Source: Chryseobacterium sp. PMSZPI (GTDB taxonomy: Bacteria > Bacteroidota > Bacteroidia > Flavobacteriales > Weeksellaceae). Taken from it: a stretch of DNA of 64,000 bases. Of this stretch, positions 41,501 through 49,946 are shown piece by piece. Under the pieces are notes generated by a model that had not been told where the DNA came from, did not search any database, and was given only the letters and a program-made list of their open reading frames with translations. The stretch spans positions 22,675-86,674 of the forward strand of contig NZ_PIZV01000060.1 of NCBI RefSeq assembly GCF_002835665.1, written 5' to 3'. The position numbers and the translations under genes were made by a program. Position 1 is the stretch's first letter. Every line of letters starts with the position of its first letter.

Positions 41501-44445
41501 AGTTGGTGTCATTCAATGATGTGAACACCCAGTCCGTCAACTTAAAAATAAAAGATACGGAACGTCCTTTAAAAATTGAAACCATTACTTTCAGAGATAA
41601 AATGGAGCCTAATTCAAAAGAAAAATGGACCGTGAAAGTAACAGGTAATGACAAAGAAAAGGTAAATGCAGAAGTATTGGCTAATATGTATGATATGTCT
41701 CTGGATCAATTTGCTGCCAATAACTTCGGCTGGAATAAATTGTATGTGCCTTACAGTATTATTACATCTTATGATATGAGAGATTATCTATTGCAAAAAA
41801 GCTATCAAAAAAGACAACCTTATTTTAATAGAGTTTATGTGAATGTTCCATATTTTAATTGGCTTGATGGAAGATTTGGTGATATGAATGATACTGACGG
41901 AGATGGAATTTATGATACAGAGGATGCTTGTCCTACCGTTCCTGGATTACCCCAATATAAAGGTTGCCCTAAGCCTTTAAATGCAATTGCAGATGAGGCT
42001 GTAAGTTATGGAACTATGAGGAGAGCAAAAGTGGCTGCAGTGGCTGCGCCAATGGCAAAAGAGGAAGTCTTAGTAGCTGATGCTGCCGGAGCAGCTAATC
42101 AAGCAGAACAAAAGGAATCTCTGGAAAAAGTCCCTGTACGTCAAAATCTGAACGAAACCGCATTCTTTTATCCTAATCTGAAAACAGATGCAGAAGGAAA
42201 CGTAAGTTTTGAGTTTACTTCCCCTGAAGCCCTTACAAAATGGAAGCTGATGTTCCTTGCTCACACAAAAGATGCCAGAGCAGCAACCTTGGAAAAAGAA
42301 GTGGTAACACAGAAAGAATTCTCTGTAACGCCTAATTATCCAAGATTCTTGAGAGAAGGTGATGAATTGAATTTACAGTCAAAGCTATCCAACCTTACCG
42401 CTAAGAAAATGAGTGGTTCTGCTGAGTTACAGATTTTGGATGCTTTCACCAATGAGAATATTTCTTCAAAATTCGGAATAGCTTCAGGAGTACAAAATTT
42501 CAATTTGAATGAAAACGGGAACAATGCACTAACATGGAAATTGAAAGTTCCTAATAACGTTTCTTCCATCATTATAAAAATAGTAGCAAAAGCAGGAGCG
42601 TACTCTGATGGAGAACAACAGGCTATTGCGGTGTTGCCAAACAGAATGCTGGTTACAGATGCCGTTCCGGTTTTTGTAAAAGAAGGAGAAACGAAGACTT
42701 TTGTATTGGATAATCTTAAAAATACAAATTCTACAACCGCTTCTAATGTTTCCAATACATTGGAATTAACGACAAACCCGATTTGGGAAATTATGTTTGC
42801 GCTTCCAAGTTTGAAAAATGATCAGAACAATTCTGCTGATGTTATTTTCAATAAATGGTTTGCAGACGTATTGGCTTCTGAAATATTTAAAGCCAATCCA
42901 AAAATGAAAACAATCTTTGAGGAATACCAGAACAAAGGATTGTTAAATTCCAACCTTGAAAAGAATCAGGAGTTAAAACAATTATTGTTGGAAGAAACTC
43001 CTTGGGTGTTGCAGAGTAAAAATGAAGGCGAACAAATGCAAAAACTGGCATTATTGTTTGACGTGAATACGATGAGAAACTCGATCAAACAGGATTGGGA
43101 TGATTTGAAAAAACTTCAAAACCCTGATGGAGGATTTTCTTGGTATGCCGGGTATCCAAGTTCTTACGGAACTTCATTGTATATCCTTAAAAATCTTGGG
43201 AAACTTAATACTTGGCTGAAAGGAAATGTAAACGATTATCAAAGTTCAGAACAAAAAGATATAGTAGCAAAATTGATTCAGTATGTTGATAATGAAATCA
43301 GCAAATATGCGGATATGCAAAAAGAAAATATCTGGAGCAACTGGGCGCTGGATTATCTCGATACCCGAAATTATTGGGAAAAACAATATCCATTAAAAGG
43401 AAAAGGAGAGACATTAAAATCTTTGGTAAAGCAAAAAGCAAAAACGGCTAAAATCACAGATTTCACATTCTTCGGACTTCACCGTGCTGCATTGCTGATG
43501 AATGATTACGGATTGAAAGACGTATCGGATAAACTGATGACCTATCTGAAAGAAACTTCTACCGATACAAAAACGCAAGGTGTTTACTGGAAGCAAAACT
43601 TAAATGATTGGGGTTGGTTTGGTTCAAAAGTAGTAAACCATGCCGGAGCATTGGAAGCGTTCAATACATTGAAATCTAATGATCAGCAATTTATAGAAGA
43701 TATGAAGATCTGGCTGGTTACTCAAAAAGAAGTAAACTCCTGGGGAAGTTCAAGAAGTACTTCAGAAGTGATATTTACCATTTTAAATTCAGGAAAATCA
43801 TGGACAAGTCCTGAAAGTGATAAAGCTACCATCATTTGGGGTGGAAAAGAATTGGTACCTCAGACACAGGCTACAGGATATGTAAAATCTGCAGTGAAAA
43901 CAGATGCTATCGATAAAAATCTGGCAACCGTTACCGTTACAAAACCGGGACCGGGAATTGTTCAGGGAGGACTGTTCTGGCAGTATTATGAAGATCTTGA
44001 TAAAATTAAATCTTCCGAAAATTATATTTCTGTAACAAAAGAATTGTATAAAAAGGTAAAAACCGTAAACGGAGAAGAACTTCAGAAAATTACGACAGAA
44101 ACTCCATTGAAAGTAGGAGATAAAGTAACCGTAAGAATGATCCTGAATACAGACCGAGCTATGGAATTCATTCATATTAAAGACATGCGTGCAGCAGGAT
44201 TTGAACCCATAGATGCACTATCAGGATATCAATGGAAAAATAATTTAGGATATTATCAGTCAACAAAAGATGCCTCTACCAATTTCTATATCCAGTCTAT
44301 GCCGAAAGGAAAGTATGTGTTTGAATATGATGTGGTTGCTAATGCATCCGGAAAGTTCTCAAATGGGATTACCACCATGCAGAATTATTATGCTCCGCAA
44401 ATGAATGCCCACACAAAAGGAAGCAGTGTTCAAATTTTGGAATGA
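38530..44445 (+). CDS. Alpha-2-macroglobulin-like protein without thioester, with a TSP3-type calcium repeat
   Basis: A 1971-residue exported protein (MKRFSKIFMLLLVMLSFSKAFAQ). An all-helical N-terminal part precedes macroglobulin (MG) domains; MG2 is clear at about 553-575 (TDRAIYRPGQTVYFKV). Near residue 1118 an inserted segment has DTDGDGIYDTEDACP, a thrombospondin type 3 calcium repeat, then an Ala/Glu-rich linker. The A2M domain starts about 1206 (NLNETAFFYPNLKTDAEGNV) and the toroid domain near 1430-1800 (NPDGGFSWYAGYPS). The CxEQ thioester is absent; the equivalent place reads NSADVIFNKWFA. Bacterial relatives trap foreign proteases in the periplasm. The next gene is ecotin, 43 bp away, another protease inhibitor. 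Confidence 0.88.
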   Translation: MKRFSKIFMLLLVMLSFSKAFAQKYYDDQWKKIAENSKKGAYKSNLPIILDIENQAMKENNALQLIRSLKAEFSIVNQTIDDDQNDAASKFFSKLQGTEAKLKGNEKLVYKVLLSGFFLDYYNQNSWKINGRTNINSQDLSQIETWSKLDFKNYLTQSYKELDQQKPEMKKVSLEKYKVIFSGTKDIAYFPTLFDWYALKKVAFLSDNGLFTKNELTENRTTINVIFDELIAQNNGNPKLYFMKEKLDENCNFKQCKDKLEQLQNLAKSSVEGDYKVIIMESIMSELIAKKKIKEALAIAAQAKSQYPKSSFIDNIKNKENQITNPLLNIKYEQQTQSNLPIHFVAEYKNLPEFSLNIYEVKDDLTSFLQYVQNSYADTFSKVKKNLVRKETYQLSDAKDYEVHKTSLEIKPLPSGIYVVEYAVAGTEPDKDSRQNFYFLVSGNRIIYQTKTDNNPFSNELKLVNSENGKTMANETLTFYEFVSNNTLNKIEGKTDAKGIFKFPSTASNEYYRTFLIQQPKNNDFQIMQVYGSRGDVEDYNPNKESRTNAQIFTDRAIYRPGQTVYFKVINTKINKEIESVLSGVKQKITLLDANSQEVTSQNFTTNEFGSYHGSFILPKGNLNGVFYLRTDGEPQGYKDIRVEEYKRPKFEVTFDPVKDEYKYGQTIELKGKAMMFSGVALSNSTVNYEIKKHNIRWRYFWWYPQGDDNENSILGETKTNEKGEFVIRLDLKKDEKLEGIQIDNYEINASVTDINGETQSANTQLKVASVSHYIKADDIKNTFSDENVKLKVETKNYNEQAVKKSYQVKLSKLAAPDRIFRDNFKTAIQNLPKYSKEEFVSKFPHDLFDKNDDIKNWKTSSVILNGVTRSEESLDLGKLDAGEYQLELFNIEGKDTIKSSQNFSVWDKASLKSTQKTFLTVIAPKDEVTRGEKAKIYVYSAIPDALVNVFVQNGSGKTISETHPLKKGVLEYMVDVPKDKSVSDLNLQFQLVSFNDVNTQSVNLKIKDTERPLKIETITFRDKMEPNSKEKWTVKVTGNDKEKVNAEVLANMYDMSLDQFAANNFGWNKLYVPYSIITSYDMRDYLLQKSYQKRQPYFNRVYVNVPYFNWLDGRFGDMNDTDGDGIYDTEDACPTVPGLPQYKGCPKPLNAIADEAVSYGTMRRAKVAAVAAPMAKEEVLVADAAGAANQAEQKESLEKVPVRQNLNETAFFYPNLKTDAEGNVSFEFTSPEALTKWKLMFLAHTKDARAATLEKEVVTQKEFSVTPNYPRFLREGDELNLQSKLSNLTAKKMSGSAELQILDAFTNENISSKFGIASGVQNFNLNENGNNALTWKLKVPNNVSSIIIKIVAKAGAYSDGEQQAIAVLPNRMLVTDAVPVFVKEGETKTFVLDNLKNTNSTTASNVSNTLELTTNPIWEIMFALPSLKNDQNNSADVIFNKWFADVLASEIFKANPKMKTIFEEYQNKGLLNSNLEKNQELKQLLLEETPWVLQSKNEGEQMQKLALLFDVNTMRNSIKQDWDDLKKLQNPDGGFSWYAGYPSSYGTSLYILKNLGKLNTWLKGNVNDYQSSEQKDIVAKLIQYVDNEISKYADMQKENIWSNWALDYLDTRNYWEKQYPLKGKGETLKSLVKQKAKTAKITDFTFFGLHRAALLMNDYGLKDVSDKLMTYLKETSTDTKTQGVYWKQNLNDWGWFGSKVVNHAGALEAFNTLKSNDQQFIEDMKIWLVTQKEVNSWGSSRSTSEVIFTILNSGKSWTSPESDKATIIWGGKELVPQTQATGYVKSAVKTDAIDKNLATVTVTKPGPGIVQGGLFWQYYEDLDKIKSSENYISVTKELYKKVKTVNGEELQKITTETPLKVGDKVTVRMILNTDRAMEFIHIKDMRAAGFEPIDALSGYQWKNNLGYYQSTKDASTNFYIQSMPKGKYVFEYDVVANASGKFSNGITTMQNYYAPQMNAHTKGSSVQILE

Positions 44446-44488
44446 TTTTTGGCTATAAGGAAATAATTAAAATTTTAAACCAAATAAA

Positions 44489-44977
44489 ATGAAATTTTCA
44501 AAAACTTTAATTACAGGATTGGTATTGATGGCTGGGGTAAGTGCTTTCGCTCAAAAGAAAGCTGAAAAGTTTGAAAAACTACAGATTGAAATGTTCCCAA
44601 AGGCTAAAGATGGATATAAACAAGTATATATTCAACTTCCGATAGCAAAAAATGAAAATGACTTAAAAGTTGAGGTTTTCGCGGGAATTGAAAAAATGTT
44701 AGACTGCAATAATTACTCTTTAATGGGAGAAATGAAAAGTCAGGATCTTCAAGGATGGGGATATAACTATTATGAAGTAGAATCAAAAGGAGAAACAGCA
44801 GGTACATTAATGGCTTGCCCGGGACAGAAGCTTTCTAAGAAGTTTGTTACTCTTAAACCGGAAATCGTAAGATATAACAGTAAATTACCATTGGTATTTT
44901 ACGTTCCAAAAGACGTTGAAGTACGTTACAGAGTTTTACGTCCGGACACTGCAATGAAAAAAGCAGTTCAGAAATAA
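44489..44977 (+). CDS. eco: Ecotin, periplasmic serine-protease inhibitor
   Basis: A 162-residue protein with signal peptide (MKFSKTLITGLVLMAGVSAFAQ), the usual length. EKLQIEMFPKAKDGYKQVYIQLP is the ecotin start; KVEVFAGIEKMLDCNNYSLMG and GTLMACPGQKLSKKFV supply the disulfide pair and the reactive loop, where Met before Ala-Cys corresponds to P1 Met84 of E. coli ecotin. VRYNSKLPLVFYVPKDVEVRYRVL is the dimerising end. Ecotin dimers block trypsin-, chymotrypsin- and elastase-type enzymes. Placed 43 bp behind the macroglobulin-like gene with a terminator after it, it is probably in one operon with it. Confidence 0.94.
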   Translation: MKFSKTLITGLVLMAGVSAFAQKKAEKFEKLQIEMFPKAKDGYKQVYIQLPIAKNENDLKVEVFAGIEKMLDCNNYSLMGEMKSQDLQGWGYNYYEVESKGETAGTLMACPGQKLSKKFVTLKPEIVRYNSKLPLVFYVPKDVEVRYRVLRPDTAMKKAVQK

Positions 44978-45000
44978 AATTTGCAAGCTTATTATAACCA

Positions 45001-45038
45001 GAAAACTCCTCACAGCAATGTGGGGAGTTTTCGTTTTT
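45001..45038 (+). terminator. Terminator of the macroglobulin-ecotin operon
   Basis: Arms 45001-45014 and 45019-45032 (GAAAACTCCTCACA, one G-U pair) close a GCAA tetraloop. GTTTTTA follows. Confidence 0.92.
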
Positions 45039-45055
45039 ATAACATTCTTTTACCG

Positions 45056-45215
45056 TAATAGATCGCAAGGTTTTTTGAAGATATTCATCCTTTTTAAGAT
45101 CGCCAAGGTGTTTCACTCAGCAATGAAGCCGTAAATATCTTAGCTGAATGAAATACCTTTGCGAACAAAGTTATTTTCAATATAGATCAAAACCTTTTGC
45201 GATCCGAGCGTTAAA
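45056..45215 (+). repeat. Dispersed repeat family B, copy 2
   Basis: It shares TTTCACTCAGCAATGAAGC, TTTGCGAAC and GCGTTAAAA, in order, with 33641-33801. The rest of the 560-bp gap (45216-45489) is AT-rich DNA without genes. Confidence 0.8.
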
Positions 45216-45489
45216 AGAATCAGAATTTCATTAACCCGAACTCAAATTAATCATAATATTTGTTCTAAGTTTTCTTTGAAATTTTTCAGTTCAGAATTTT
45301 TAAATGCCTTTGTATTCTATGAAAAAGATCCTTAAAAGAAGAGAACTAAAAGTGGAGTTAAAATTTTTTTCATTTTTTTTTAGTTTTTAATTAACTTTTA
45401 AACGGTTTTGATAAGACTTTATTTCAAAGACTTTTATACTTAAACAGATTTTAAACTTATTTTAGATTCAAGGTTTTGTTAAATTATCC

Positions 45490-45522
45490 TTGAGTATTTT
45501 AACATTTTTTGCATTATATTTG
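45490..45522 (+). promoter_or_regulatory. Promoter of the TolC-HlyD export genes
   Basis: TTG (45490-45492), 22 bp, TATATTTG (45515-45522), then ATG at 45538. Confidence 0.65.
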
Positions 45523-45537
45523 TTATAAACATAAACC

Positions 45538-46956
45538 ATGAAAGACAATTTATTGATTTTTGCGTTTGGTTTTCTTGTGTTCCCCGCTTTGAGCTGGGCA
45601 CAATCTGCGCCGGATTTTAAAGAACTTTTAGATAGTGCAATGGTTCGGGACTCGAACCTCAAAATGCAAATCACCCAAAATAAACTTACCGATCTTGACG
45701 AACATAAGCTGAAAGATATCTTTCTTCCTACTTTGGAAGTGAGTGGTAAAGTAGGCTATGTTAACGGAACTGCAAGATTGACGTCTCCGGAAATTAATCT
45801 GGCTCCATTCATCAATATTCCGGAAGGAAGCTTCAATAATAACTTTAATGTATCCGGATTTTCAGGACTGGCAAAAGCAGATGCCAAAATGCTTGTCTAT
45901 TCCGGAGGGAAAGTAAAATATCTTAAAAAAGCAGTTGAAGAAAAGAAAAAGTCGGAAGATATTTTGTTGGAAAAAACAAGAGATGAGGTTATTGCCAGCA
46001 TTTCTAAAGCCTATGATCAATTGGCTTTGATCCATCAATCTAAAAAAGTACTGGATGAAAGTACCAGAAGATTGGATATCAACAAAAAAACAGCAGATAA
46101 AGCTTTAGGTTATGGTTTGATTACCCCTTATGATCACAAAAAAATTGAACTGGCACAAGCTACTTTAAATGCAAAAGTGGTAGAGTATGAAGGTAAAAAA
46201 GAACTCCTGCTTACCCAACTTTATATTTTAACAGGTATCAATAAAGAACGTCTTAGAATGATCGACCCTGTTTTATCTCCCGTAGAATTGCTTGCTGCTG
46301 AAAAGGGAATCGAACAAAGAGCTGAAATCAGGGCGTTGGAACATGGGATTTCTGCAGCGGACTATAAAATAAAAGCAGAAAAAACATGGATGATTCCAAA
46401 AGTACAGTTGATGGCTTCTGCCTATTATATCGGATTATATGGAAACCGTATCAAAAGTTCGGAAAATATAATTCCGGCTGTTCCGGTATTAGGTTACGAA
46501 GGTAGAAAATTGGACTGGAGTCCTAATAATATCAATGTATTTCCACTGATTACCGCTGGAGTTGGTTTTAAATGGGAAATTTTTGATGGAAAAGAAGGAA
46601 AACATGCAGAGGAAACAGCCAAAGTCGGAAAAGAAGTGTTGCAAAATCAGAAAGAAGATGCACTGAAAAAGCTTACTTTAAATTTGGCCAATAATCAAAC
46701 GAATTATGATATTGCAAGCGCACAAATTACTTTAAAAGCTAAAGAAAAAGAGTTGGCAAAAAATGCATTGGTACAAGCCGAGAAAGAATTCAGATACGGA
46801 ATGAGTAAGTCATCACAACTTATCGATGCCGAAAATGATCTGGAAGCTGCTGAACTTGAATATCAAAATGCAATTTTCAACCAAAGAAGAGCGGGAATAG
46901 AGCTGATGAGGTCCACTCAGGAATTGGATATCACCAAATTTTATTTAATCCCTTAA
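45538..46956 (+). CDS. TolC-family outer-membrane efflux protein
   Basis: A 472-residue protein with signal peptide (MKDNLLIFAFGFLVFPALSWAQ). Two homologous halves of long amphipathic helices: FKELLDSAMVRDSNLKMQIT and LEKTRDEVIASISKAYDQLAL in the first, ALKKLTLNLANNQTNYDIAS and ALVQAEKEFRYGMSKSSQLIDAE in the second, each with beta strands that join the trimeric barrel. It forms the outer-membrane exit duct of a tripartite pump. The adaptor gene follows after 8 bp and an ABC-2 permease further on. The cargo is not evident. Confidence 0.9.
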   Translation: MKDNLLIFAFGFLVFPALSWAQSAPDFKELLDSAMVRDSNLKMQITQNKLTDLDEHKLKDIFLPTLEVSGKVGYVNGTARLTSPEINLAPFINIPEGSFNNNFNVSGFSGLAKADAKMLVYSGGKVKYLKKAVEEKKKSEDILLEKTRDEVIASISKAYDQLALIHQSKKVLDESTRRLDINKKTADKALGYGLITPYDHKKIELAQATLNAKVVEYEGKKELLLTQLYILTGINKERLRMIDPVLSPVELLAAEKGIEQRAEIRALEHGISAADYKIKAEKTWMIPKVQLMASAYYIGLYGNRIKSSENIIPAVPVLGYEGRKLDWSPNNINVFPLITAGVGFKWEIFDGKEGKHAEETAKVGKEVLQNQKEDALKKLTLNLANNQTNYDIASAQITLKAKEKELAKNALVQAEKEFRYGMSKSSQLIDAENDLEAAELEYQNAIFNQRRAGIELMRSTQELDITKFYLIP

Positions 46957-46964
46957 AAATTAAA

Positions 46965-47924
46965 ATGATGCATAAAAATATATCTATACTTTTTGCTGCT
47001 CTATTATTGTTAGGGAGCTGTGACAAAAAAAACGAAAAAGTAAAGGAACCGGAAGGAAAAACTAAAAAAGACGTTATTTCTTTTGCTCCGAAAGTTACCG
47101 GGAGAATATTAAAAATATATGTTTCTGAAGGTCAGACTGTAAAAAAAGGGGATACCCTGGCACAGCTTGATGTTCCGGAAGTTTCTGCAAAAATAGCTCA
47201 GGCACAAGGCGCTGTGAATGCTGCTGCAGCCCAGGAACAAATGGCTAAAAATGGAGCTACAGCAGATCAATTGAGACAGCTTCAGGCAAAATATAAAGGA
47301 CTGAAAGAGCAATATGATTTTGCTCAAAAATCCTATAGAAGAGCCAATAATATGTTTCGTGACAGCTTAATGTCTCCACAGGCTCATGATGAAGTCTATG
47401 CAAAGCTTCAGGGTGCCAAAGCCCAATATGATGCTGTGGTAGCAGAATTGGACGATGTGAAAAGAGGAACCCGTTTTGAAAAAGTAGAAATGGCAGCAGG
47501 ACAGGCATCCCAAGCTAAAGGAGCATTGCAGGAAGCTAATGTAGCTTATTCTGAAAGATACATTATTGCGACCAATAATATGGAAATAGAAACCATCAGC
47601 CTGAATACAGGAGAACTAGCAACAGCTGGTTTTGCACTATTCAATGGATATATTCCCGAGAGTACGTATTTCAGATTTACCATTCCTGAAAGTGCGATTT
47701 CAAAATATAAAAAAGGACAGGAAGTGCAGATGCAGGTAGTGTACAACAAAGAAGAGCTGACAGGTAACATTGTCTACATCAAGCAGCTGACAAAGTATGC
47801 TGATATTACTACTGCATATCCGGACTATCAGCTACAGGACGCTATCTATGAAATTAAAGTGAAACCAAAAGATATGAATAAGGCTAAAAACATTTTAGTC
47901 AATGCAAATGTGATCCTGAAATAA
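46965..47924 (+). CDS. HlyD/MacA-type periplasmic adaptor lipoprotein
   Basis: A 319-residue protein; an ATG one codon in (46968) is an equal start. MHKNISILFAALLLLGSCDKK is a lipoprotein signal. The half-lipoyl motif VTGRILKIYVSEGQTVKKGDTLAQLDVPEV comes next, then a long coiled-coil hairpin (about 80-185, QGAVNAAAAQEQMAKNGAT), then the barrel domain (ESTYFRFTIPESAISKYKKG). The returning half of the lipoyl domain is short. It links an inner-membrane transporter to TolC. Eight bp from the TolC gene, so one operon. Confidence 0.88.
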   Translation: MMHKNISILFAALLLLGSCDKKNEKVKEPEGKTKKDVISFAPKVTGRILKIYVSEGQTVKKGDTLAQLDVPEVSAKIAQAQGAVNAAAAQEQMAKNGATADQLRQLQAKYKGLKEQYDFAQKSYRRANNMFRDSLMSPQAHDEVYAKLQGAKAQYDAVVAELDDVKRGTRFEKVEMAAGQASQAKGALQEANVAYSERYIIATNNMEIETISLNTGELATAGFALFNGYIPESTYFRFTIPESAISKYKKGQEVQMQVVYNKEELTGNIVYIKQLTKYADITTAYPDYQLQDAIYEIKVKPKDMNKAKNILVNANVILK

Positions 47925-47932
47925 TAATGAGA

Positions 47933-47975
47933 TTGTCATTCTGAACGAAATAAAATGTAGTGAAGAATCTTAATG
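47933..47975 (+). repeat. GTCATTCTGAACG-type intergenic repeat
   Basis: TTGTCATTCTGAACGAAAT..GTGAAGAATCT resembles a short palindromic repeat that is widespread in Bacteroidota genomes. One copy is visible here. Confidence 0.4.
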
Positions 47976-48068
47976 AGATTTTCTAAGTCTGTATAAGAAT
48001 GATAAAACTGGATTATTGAACTTTTCAATTTTCCTATCCGGCATAAAAAATAAAAGTAAAGTAAACAG

Positions 48069-49277
48069 ATGAAAGAATTTTTCCGCCTTTTAGCACGCGA
48101 GTTCAAACTTTTTATTGGCAATTCTACCTTAAGGACGGTGTTCTTTGTGGCACCTATTTTTTATGCAACCTTATTGGGATTTGTCTATAAAAGCGGAAAA
48201 GTGGAAAATACACCTGTTTTGGTTATCGACAGAGATAATACTCCTCTGTCTAATCAGTTGACCGAAATGCTGGATGATAATAAGAGTATTAAAATTATTA
48301 AATATCTACAGGAACCTCTGAGTATTAAAGATGAAGTGATACGACATGAAGCAGCAGCTGTAGTCATTATTCCTTCGAGATTTGAAGGAGATATGCTTCA
48401 GAAAAAATACCCTGAACTGAATGTTTACATCAATACAGGAAATGTTTTAACTGCTAATTTTGCCTCCAAAGCACTTCAGCTTACCATAGGAACCTTTTCT
48501 GCCGGAGCTTCCATTAAAGCATTGCAAAAAGCAGGAATGCCAGCTGCAAAAGCAGCTACTCAATATGAGCCGTTCAAAGCCAATTATATTACGCTTTTCA
48601 ATACAACAGGGAACTATCTTATCTTTATGTGGCCGGCTATGTTGGCTGTGGTGTTGCAACAGGTCATTTTATTAGCAATGGCCGTAAGTTTTGCCGCAGA
48701 GTTTGAAAGAGGCTCTTTTGTGAAAGAATATCTGAAAATGAAAAAATGGGCATTTCCAACAATGCTGATTAAGGTAATTCCGATCTGGGTATTTTCTATT
48801 CTTATCGTGAGTGTATATTATTTTATGCACATGATTTTTAGAGTGCCAATGCCGGAAGGAATACTTAATTTTATTCTTCTTACGGCTGTTTTCGTAGGTT
48901 CTGTATCATTCCTTGGGGTATTTATCAGTATCTTAATTCCTGATGCGTTGAAAGCGACCCAGATTCTTATGGTAATTGCTTCACCTGCTTTTATCATCAG
49001 TGGTTTTACATGGCCTTTAAGCGCAATGCCTGCTTTCGTTCAGTTTATTGCGAATATTATTCCATTAACGCCTTTTCTGCAAGCCTTCAAAATTCTATTA
49101 ATTCAAAAAGGATCTGTAGAACTTACTTTTCCTTATCTAAAACATCTAAGTATTCTTTTGGTAGTATATGCTATTTTAGGATGGATTGCTTTAAAAATTA
49201 AGCTTTGGTTTATATTTAAAAAATCAACTTCACAGGAAATTATAGCAGAAGGTACTTCTCAGAATGACGTCGAATAG
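48069..49277 (+). CDS. ABC-2-type transporter permease (YhhJ/YbhR-like)
   Basis: A 402-residue protein. Helix 1 near residues 18-38 (STLRTVFFVAPIFYATLLGFVY) is followed by a large external domain (about 45-180: VLVIDRDNTPLSNQLTEML, EVIRHEAAAVVIIPSRFEGDM), then five helices (AGMLAVVLQQVILLAMAVSF region to the end). ILIPDALKATQILMVIASPAFIISGFTWPLSAMP is the ABC-2 signature. It needs an ATP-binding partner, but none is encoded beside it. With the TolC and HlyD genes just upstream it likely forms an export pump whose ATPase lies elsewhere. Confidence 0.88.
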   Translation: MKEFFRLLAREFKLFIGNSTLRTVFFVAPIFYATLLGFVYKSGKVENTPVLVIDRDNTPLSNQLTEMLDDNKSIKIIKYLQEPLSIKDEVIRHEAAAVVIIPSRFEGDMLQKKYPELNVYINTGNVLTANFASKALQLTIGTFSAGASIKALQKAGMPAAKAATQYEPFKANYITLFNTTGNYLIFMWPAMLAVVLQQVILLAMAVSFAAEFERGSFVKEYLKMKKWAFPTMLIKVIPIWVFSILIVSVYYFMHMIFRVPMPEGILNFILLTAVFVGSVSFLGVFISILIPDALKATQILMVIASPAFIISGFTWPLSAMPAFVQFIANIIPLTPFLQAFKILLIQKGSVELTFPYLKHLSILLVVYAILGWIALKIKLWFIFKKSTSQEIIAEGTSQNDVE

Positions 49278-49480
49278 GTTTTGTGACTAGTTGGTCATAG
49301 TTGACTGAAGGTTGCTGGTTTAAAACGTTCAATCTTTGAACCCGATTAACCTGAACTGTTGCACTTAATGTCAATCAATAACAACCTCTAACTTACCCCT
49401 CCTCATTTCCTTTTTTTCAACCAATTATTAAAATCAAAAGAAAAAACTAATATATTTGTCTGTAGTTAATTAGATAAATT
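49278..49480. other. Intergenic spacer with possible promoter
   Basis: TATATTTG at 49451-49458 is a perfect -7 element 22 bp before the DUF1569 start; no TTG is found at the usual upstream distance. No gene is seen. Confidence 0.45.
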
Positions 49481-49936
49481 ATGGAAAATGTATTTGATGC
49501 AAAAGATGCTCAAAACTATATTGATAGAATAAATAACCTGGTAGAAGATACACATGGTTTATGGGGAAAAATGACGGTTGACCAGATGTTGGCACATTGT
49601 AGTATCACTTATGAAATGGTTTTTGAACCTGAAAAACATAAGAAACCGGGAGCTATTGCAAAATTCATTTTAAAAACATTTGTGAAACCTAAAGTTGTGG
49701 GAGAAAAAGCGTATCCAAGAGATTCCCCTACAGCGCCTCAGTTTTTGGTTTCAGGAAGAAAGAATTTTCATGAAGAAAAGACAAGATTAATAGGCTTTAT
49801 TCAAAAGACTCAACAATTGGGAGCGGATGCTTTTGATGGAAAAGAATCTTTTTCTTTCGGAAAATTAAATGCCCAGGAATGGAATAATATGTTTGCAAAA
49901 CATTTGAATCACCATTTAGCACAATTTGGTGTTTAA
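49481..49936 (+). CDS. DUF1569 (DinB-like helical bundle) protein
   Basis: A 151-residue cytoplasmic protein. WGKMTVDQMLAHCSITYEMVFEP and WNNMFAKHLNHHLAQFGV place His residues at helix ends, as in DinB/YfiT-type metal-binding four-helix bundles; YPRDSPTAPQFLVSG is typical of DUF1569. Relatives act as metal-dependent thiol transferases or remain uncharacterised. No reaction can be given. It overlaps nothing, and the next gene starts 10 bp later. Confidence 0.82.
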   Translation: MENVFDAKDAQNYIDRINNLVEDTHGLWGKMTVDQMLAHCSITYEMVFEPEKHKKPGAIAKFILKTFVKPKVVGEKAYPRDSPTAPQFLVSGRKNFHEEKTRLIGFIQKTQQLGADAFDGKESFSFGKLNAQEWNNMFAKHLNHHLAQFGV

Positions 49937-49946
49937 AAATACCTTT

